Shown: positions 32,486 through 35,448 of the stretch, piece after piece | Position numbering within the stretch: position 1 is the stretch's first letter | Layout: each line of letters begins with the position of its first letter | Assembly: GCA_029858545.1 (NCBI GenBank) | Contig: JAOUFA010000003.1 | Location: forward strand, 1-35,448 | From: Betaproteobacteria bacterium | Lineage (GTDB): Bacteria > Pseudomonadota > Gammaproteobacteria > Burkholderiales > SG8-39 | DNA: 35,448 bases | Direction of reading: 5' to 3' | Made by a program: the position numbers and the translations under genes | The notes under the pieces: generated by a model | Seen by the model: only the letters and a program-made list of their open reading frames with translations | What the model was told of the DNA's origin: nothing | Database searches by the model: none

Positions 32486-32932
32486 TCAGCGTCCCGTACT
32501 CCCGAAGCCGGCCTCGCCCCGATGAGATGTGGTGAACTCGTCGACCACCTGGAATTCGACCTGCACCACCGGCAGCACGACAAGTTGCGCGATGCGCTCC
32601 ATGGGCTGGATGGTAAACGCCGCGCGCCCCCGGTTCCAGACCGAAATCAGCAACTGCCCCTGGTAGTCGGAATCGATCAGCCCAACGAGGTTTCCGAGCA
32701 CGATGCCGTGCTTGGCGCCCAGCCCCGAGCGGGGCAGCACTACTGCGGCATAGCGCGGATCTCCGATGTGGATCGCGATCCCCGATGGCACGAGTTGACT
32801 GTCGCCGGGCTCCAGCACGAGCGGCACGTCGACACAGGCCCGCAGATCGAGTCCCGCCGCGCCGCGCGTCGCGTAATGGGGCATGTCATGGCGCACCCTC
32901 GGATCGAGAATCTTGATCTGGAGCTTGTGCAT
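32486..32932 (-). CDS. dut: Deoxyuridine 5'-triphosphate nucleotidohydrolase (dUTPase)
   Basis: Trimeric dUTPase of 148 residues that hydrolyses dUTP to dUMP and pyrophosphate. All five family motifs are seen: AGLDLRA; RSGLGAKHGIVLGN; GLIDSDYQG (with the catalytic Asp); ERIAQLVV; and the C-terminal P-loop-like RGEAGFGSTG. The length and MHKLQIKILDPRV start are standard. It follows coaBC by 52 bp and precedes the cytochrome gene by 3 bp; coaBC-dut is a common pairing. Confidence 0.97.
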   Translation of the reverse strand: MHKLQIKILDPRVRHDMPHYATRGAAGLDLRACVDVPLVLEPGDSQLVPSGIAIHIGDPRYAAVVLPRSGLGAKHGIVLGNLVGLIDSDYQGQLLISVWNRGRAAFTIQPMERIAQLVVLPVVQVEFQVVDEFTTSHRGEAGFGSTGR

Positions 32933-32984
32933 GGGAGATGTGCCTTTCGGTACGCGCGGCGAACCGAAGGCTCGCCGCGCAGGG

Positions 32985-34178
32985 TTATTTCACGTCCAGC
33001 ATTGCCGCGATGTGCTCGACCAGCCGCCTCGCAAGCTCGCCCTTCGCCCCCCTGCCGAGCGGATGGGCACCGCGATCGTCGAACAGCGTAATGCTGTTGT
33101 CATCCGCGCCAAGCGCTTCGTGGACGAGATTCGCGGCAAGCAGGGGAATCCTCTTCTTCGCACGTTTTTCCATCGCATGCTCGGCGAGATTCTCGCTCTC
33201 CGCGGCAAACCCGACGCAAAATGGCGGACGCGGCCGTGCGGCGACCCAGGCGAGAATATCCGGGTTCTCCTCCAGATCGAGGGTCAACGCGCGTTGATTG
33301 CCCTTCTTGATCTTTTGCGTCGCGGGCCTCTTCACGCGGTAGTCCGCCACCGCCGCGACCGAGATGAAGATGTCGCAATCGGGGACCGCGTTCTGCACCG
33401 CCGCAAACATCTCCTCCGCGGTGCGCACATTGATGCGGATCACGCCCGCCGGGCCATCCAGCGAGACGGGACCGGCGACAAGCGTCACTCGTGCACCGGC
33501 GTCGCGCGCGGCGCGCGCCACCGCAAATCCCATCTTTCCCGAACTGGAATTGGTGATCACTCGTACCGGATCGATCGGCTCCTCGGTCGGTCCGGCGGTG
33601 ATCAACACACGCCTGCCTTGCAGCAACCGGGGAGCGAAGAATCCTTGTATCAGGTCGAAAATTTCGCCTGCCTCCAGCATGCGTCCCATGCCGGTCTCGC
33701 CGCAGGCCTGGTCACCGTCGGCCGGACCCGCGAAGATCACTCCATCGTCCCGTAACGCCGCGACATTTCTCTGCGTCGCCGGATTGCGCCACATCTCGAC
33801 GTTCATCGCGGGCGCGAGCATCAGCGCGCAGCGCCGCGCGCTGCACAGCGTGCTGAGCAAGTCGCCGGCCAACCCCCCCGCGAGCTTGCCGATGAAATCC
33901 GCCGACGCCGGCGCGATCACGATCAACTCGCGATCGCGCGAGAGTTCGATATGAGCCATATTGTCGGGGATGCGCGGGTCCCAGAGATCGGTATACACCG
34001 GCTGACCGGAGAGCGCCTGCATGGTCACCGGCGTCACAAAACGCGTACCCGCCTCGGTCATCGCGACCCGCAGGTCAACGCCCGATTTGACCAGCAGGCG
34101 GGCGAGGTCGGCCGCTTTATAGGCCGCCACGCCGCCGGTAATTCCCAGCAGTACCCGCCTGCCTCCGACCCCTGTCAT
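32985..34178 (-). CDS. coaBC: Bifunctional phosphopantothenoylcysteine decarboxylase / phosphopantothenate-cysteine ligase
   Basis: Two-domain coenzyme A biosynthesis enzyme of 397 residues. The N-terminal CoaC flavoprotein domain (1 to about 185) shows GITGGVAAYKAADLARLL, HIELSRDRELIVIAPASA, APAMNVEMW and the Cys loop DQACGETGMGRM. The C-terminal CoaB ligase domain shows RRVLITAGPTEEPIDPVR and TNSSSGKMGFAVA. A KKIPLL-type linker, AKKRIPLLAANLV, lies near its end. The length is normal. It is divergent from radC and followed by dut. Confidence 0.97.
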   Translation of the reverse strand: MTGVGGRRVLLGITGGVAAYKAADLARLLVKSGVDLRVAMTEAGTRFVTPVTMQALSGQPVYTDLWDPRIPDNMAHIELSRDRELIVIAPASADFIGKLAGGLAGDLLSTLCSARRCALMLAPAMNVEMWRNPATQRNVAALRDDGVIFAGPADGDQACGETGMGRMLEAGEIFDLIQGFFAPRLLQGRRVLITAGPTEEPIDPVRVITNSSSGKMGFAVARAARDAGARVTLVAGPVSLDGPAGVIRINVRTAEEMFAAVQNAVPDCDIFISVAAVADYRVKRPATQKIKKGNQRALTLDLEENPDILAWVAARPRPPFCVGFAAESENLAEHAMEKRAKKRIPLLAANLVHEALGADDNSITLFDDRGAHPLGRGAKGELARRLVEHIAAMLDVK

Positions 34179-34321
34179 CCCGTTGCCCGCCCAGCGCGTT
34201 GGAAACCAAGTCTGATTCTAGCAGTGCCCGCGCAATGAGCACGGCGGCCTCGTGGGTATGGGACGATTCAAGAAGACGTCGCCCCGCTCCGCTGGCCGCT
34301 TTACCCCGGGGTGCCTGGACC

Positions 34322-34996
34322 ATGCCGATAACGAGTTGGCCGCTTGCCGAAAGGCCACGCGAGCGCCTGCTTGCGCAGGGGCCCGCGGGCCTCACCGACG
34401 CGGAACTGATCGCCGTTTGCCTGCGCACCGGGATCCAGGGCAAAAGCGCGGTCGATCTGGCGCGCGACCTGATTACCCGCTTCGGGGGATTGTCGGGCCT
34501 GCTTGCCGCCGACCGCACGGCCTTCCGCGGCATGAGAGGTCTGGGCAACGCCAAGGCCGCCCAGCTGATAGCGATCATCGAACTCGCGCGTCGCAGCCTT
34601 GGCGAGCGCCTGCGCGAATCCGATGCGCTCACCTCGCCTGGCGCAGTGCGCGACTACCTGCGCCTCACCCTCGCCGCACGAGAACATGAGGTATTCCTCG
34701 TGCTTTTCATGGACGCTCAACACCGCGTAACGGGCGCCGAAGAACTGTTTCGCGGAACGCTGACGCAAACCAGCGTCTATCCGCGCGAGATCGTCAAGGC
34801 TGCGCTGAAGGCCAATGCCGCGGCGGTAATCTTCGCGCACAACCATCCCTCGGGCGTGGCCCAGCCGAGCCAGGCCGACGAGTTGTTGACCCGCAACCTC
34901 AAGCAGGCGCTCGCCCTGGTGGACGTCAAGGTGCTCGACCATTTCATCGTCGCGGGCAACCAGGCCCTGTCGTTCGCCGAGCGCGGCCTGCTGTGA
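34322..34996 (+). CDS. radC: RadC family JAMM-domain protein
   Basis: Protein of 224 residues, the usual length. An N-terminal helix-hairpin-helix-type region (MPITSWPLAERPRERLL; GLSGLLAADRTAFRGMRGLG) is followed by the RadC metal-binding domain with His173, His175 and Asp186 in AHNHPSGVAQPSQAD. The chosen ATG matches the family N-terminus. The frame is open further upstream to a TTG, which is not supported. Despite its name a DNA repair role is not firmly established. It precedes rpmB-rpmG, as in many proteobacteria. Confidence 0.95.
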   Translation: MPITSWPLAERPRERLLAQGPAGLTDAELIAVCLRTGIQGKSAVDLARDLITRFGGLSGLLAADRTAFRGMRGLGNAKAAQLIAIIELARRSLGERLRESDALTSPGAVRDYLRLTLAAREHEVFLVLFMDAQHRVTGAEELFRGTLTQTSVYPREIVKAALKANAAAVIFAHNHPSGVAQPSQADELLTRNLKQALALVDVKVLDHFIVAGNQALSFAERGLL

Positions 34997-35028
34997 CGCC
35001 CCGGGGAGACCGCCTGCCCCAAACGCTC

Positions 35029-35058
35029 TTGGAAATACCCGCGATTCAAGCGTATAAT
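35029..35058 (+). promoter_or_regulatory. rpmB-rpmG promoter
   Basis: TTGGAA (35029-35034), an 18-bp spacer and a consensus TATAAT (35053-35058), 24 bp before the rpmB start codon. This is a strong sigma-70 promoter, as expected for ribosomal protein genes. Confidence 0.8.
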
Positions 35059-35082
35059 CCAGCCCTTTTCCGCGGAGCGCCT

Positions 35083-35325
35083 ATGCCCCGAGTCTGTGAA
35101 GTCACCGACAAGAAACCGATGAAGGGTCACCTGGTTTCGCACGCCAACAACAAGACCCGCCGCACCTTCCTACCCAACCTGCACTATCGCCGGTTCTGGG
35201 TGGAAAGCGAGAATCGCTGGATTCGCCTGCGCGTTTCCGCAGCCGGTCTGCGCAAGATCGACAAGGTCGGCATCGACATTGTGCTGGCCGAAATTCGTGC
35301 CAAGCGCAAGACCGCCGCAAAGTAA
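35083..35325 (+). CDS. rpmB: 50S ribosomal protein L28
   Basis: Ribosomal protein of 80 residues. It starts MPRVCEVTDKKPMKG and contains the conserved SHANNKTRRTFLPNLHYRRF and ENRWIRLRVSAAGLRKIDK segments. The ATG at 35083 is the family start; the open frame upstream belongs to the radC-rpmB spacer. It is followed by rpmG after 12 bp. Confidence 0.97.
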   Translation: MPRVCEVTDKKPMKGHLVSHANNKTRRTFLPNLHYRRFWVESENRWIRLRVSAAGLRKIDKVGIDIVLAEIRAKRKTAAK

Positions 35326-35337
35326 GGAGAGCCGACC

Positions 35338-35448
35338 ATGCGCGAAAAGATCAAGCTCGAATCGTCCGCCGGGACTGGCCACTTCTACACCACGACCAAG
35401 AATAAGCGCACCACGCCGGACAAGCTCGAGATCAAGAAATTCGATCCG
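35338..35448 (+). CDS. rpmG: 50S ribosomal protein L33, C-terminus off the window
   Basis: The first 37 residues (MREKIKLESSAGTGHFYTTT onward) match L33, which is about 51 residues long. AAGGAG is well placed before the ATG. It has no CxxC zinc-ribbon in the visible part, so it looks like the zinc-free type. It is co-transcribed with rpmB. Confidence 0.96.
   Translation, partial: MREKIKLESSAGTGHFYTTTKNKRTTPDKLEIKKFDP

Noticed and set aside
34199..34321. Longer RadC from an upstream TTG
   Set aside because: The extra 41 residues are low complexity, overlap the divergent promoter region and have no family counterpart.

Overview
The window reads as chromosomal DNA of a high-GC betaproteobacterium. 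The icd / cold-shock / clpS / clpA block, coaBC with dut and divergent radC, and radC / rpmB / rpmG at the right end match Burkholderiales-like gene orders. Long antisense frames are open everywhere because of the GC-rich third codon positions and were ignored. No tRNA, rRNA, CRISPR array or recognisable transposase gene was seen.

Left part (1-12.7 kb) is accessory and catabolic. A partial D-erythronate-dehydrogenase-like SDR gene (minus) lies divergent to a GMC-type FAD dehydrogenase that overlaps a xanthine-dehydrogenase-family molybdenum subunit. A secreted PstS-like binding protein paired with a chemoreceptor follows, then a 5'-truncated SAF-domain oxidoreductase remnant, a RidA-family gene, and a TRAP transporter (DctP plus fused DctQM). 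A 154-bp dispersed repeat occurs three times here (4934-5087, 8465-8618, 12513-12666). All copies have the same orientation and exactly the same length. One sits precisely at the break of the truncated gene and another lies just upstream of dctP.

Middle part (12.7-21.3 kb) is a mostly minus-strand glycolate / hydroxy-acid cluster: hydroxypyruvate (or 2-oxo-tetronate) isomerase, glcD, glcE, glcF, a molybdopterin oxidoreductase and an AcuC-like deacetylase. A plus-strand membrane-anchored helical-repeat gene of unknown function is inserted between glcE and glcF. Together with the SDR at the left edge this suggests use of C2-C4 sugar acids.

Right part (21.5-35.4 kb) holds a SulP-STAS anion transporter, a short PuuD-like membrane protein, a DUF192 protein, a tiny Lys/Ala-rich secreted peptide, NADP-isocitrate dehydrogenase, a cold-shock protein and clpS-clpA. 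Then come a two-gene flavocytochrome c sulfide dehydrogenase (monohaem FccA/SoxE type plus FccB/SoxF type) and a cytochrome c4-like dihaem protein, followed by dut, coaBC, radC, rpmB and the start of rpmG. The sulfide dehydrogenase and c-type cytochromes suggest sulfide oxidation feeding a respiratory chain.

The least explained item is the 154-bp repeat. Its minus strand carries a short frame whose differences between copies 1 and 3 all fall at third codon positions, and in two copies that frame runs without a stop into the neighbouring gene.
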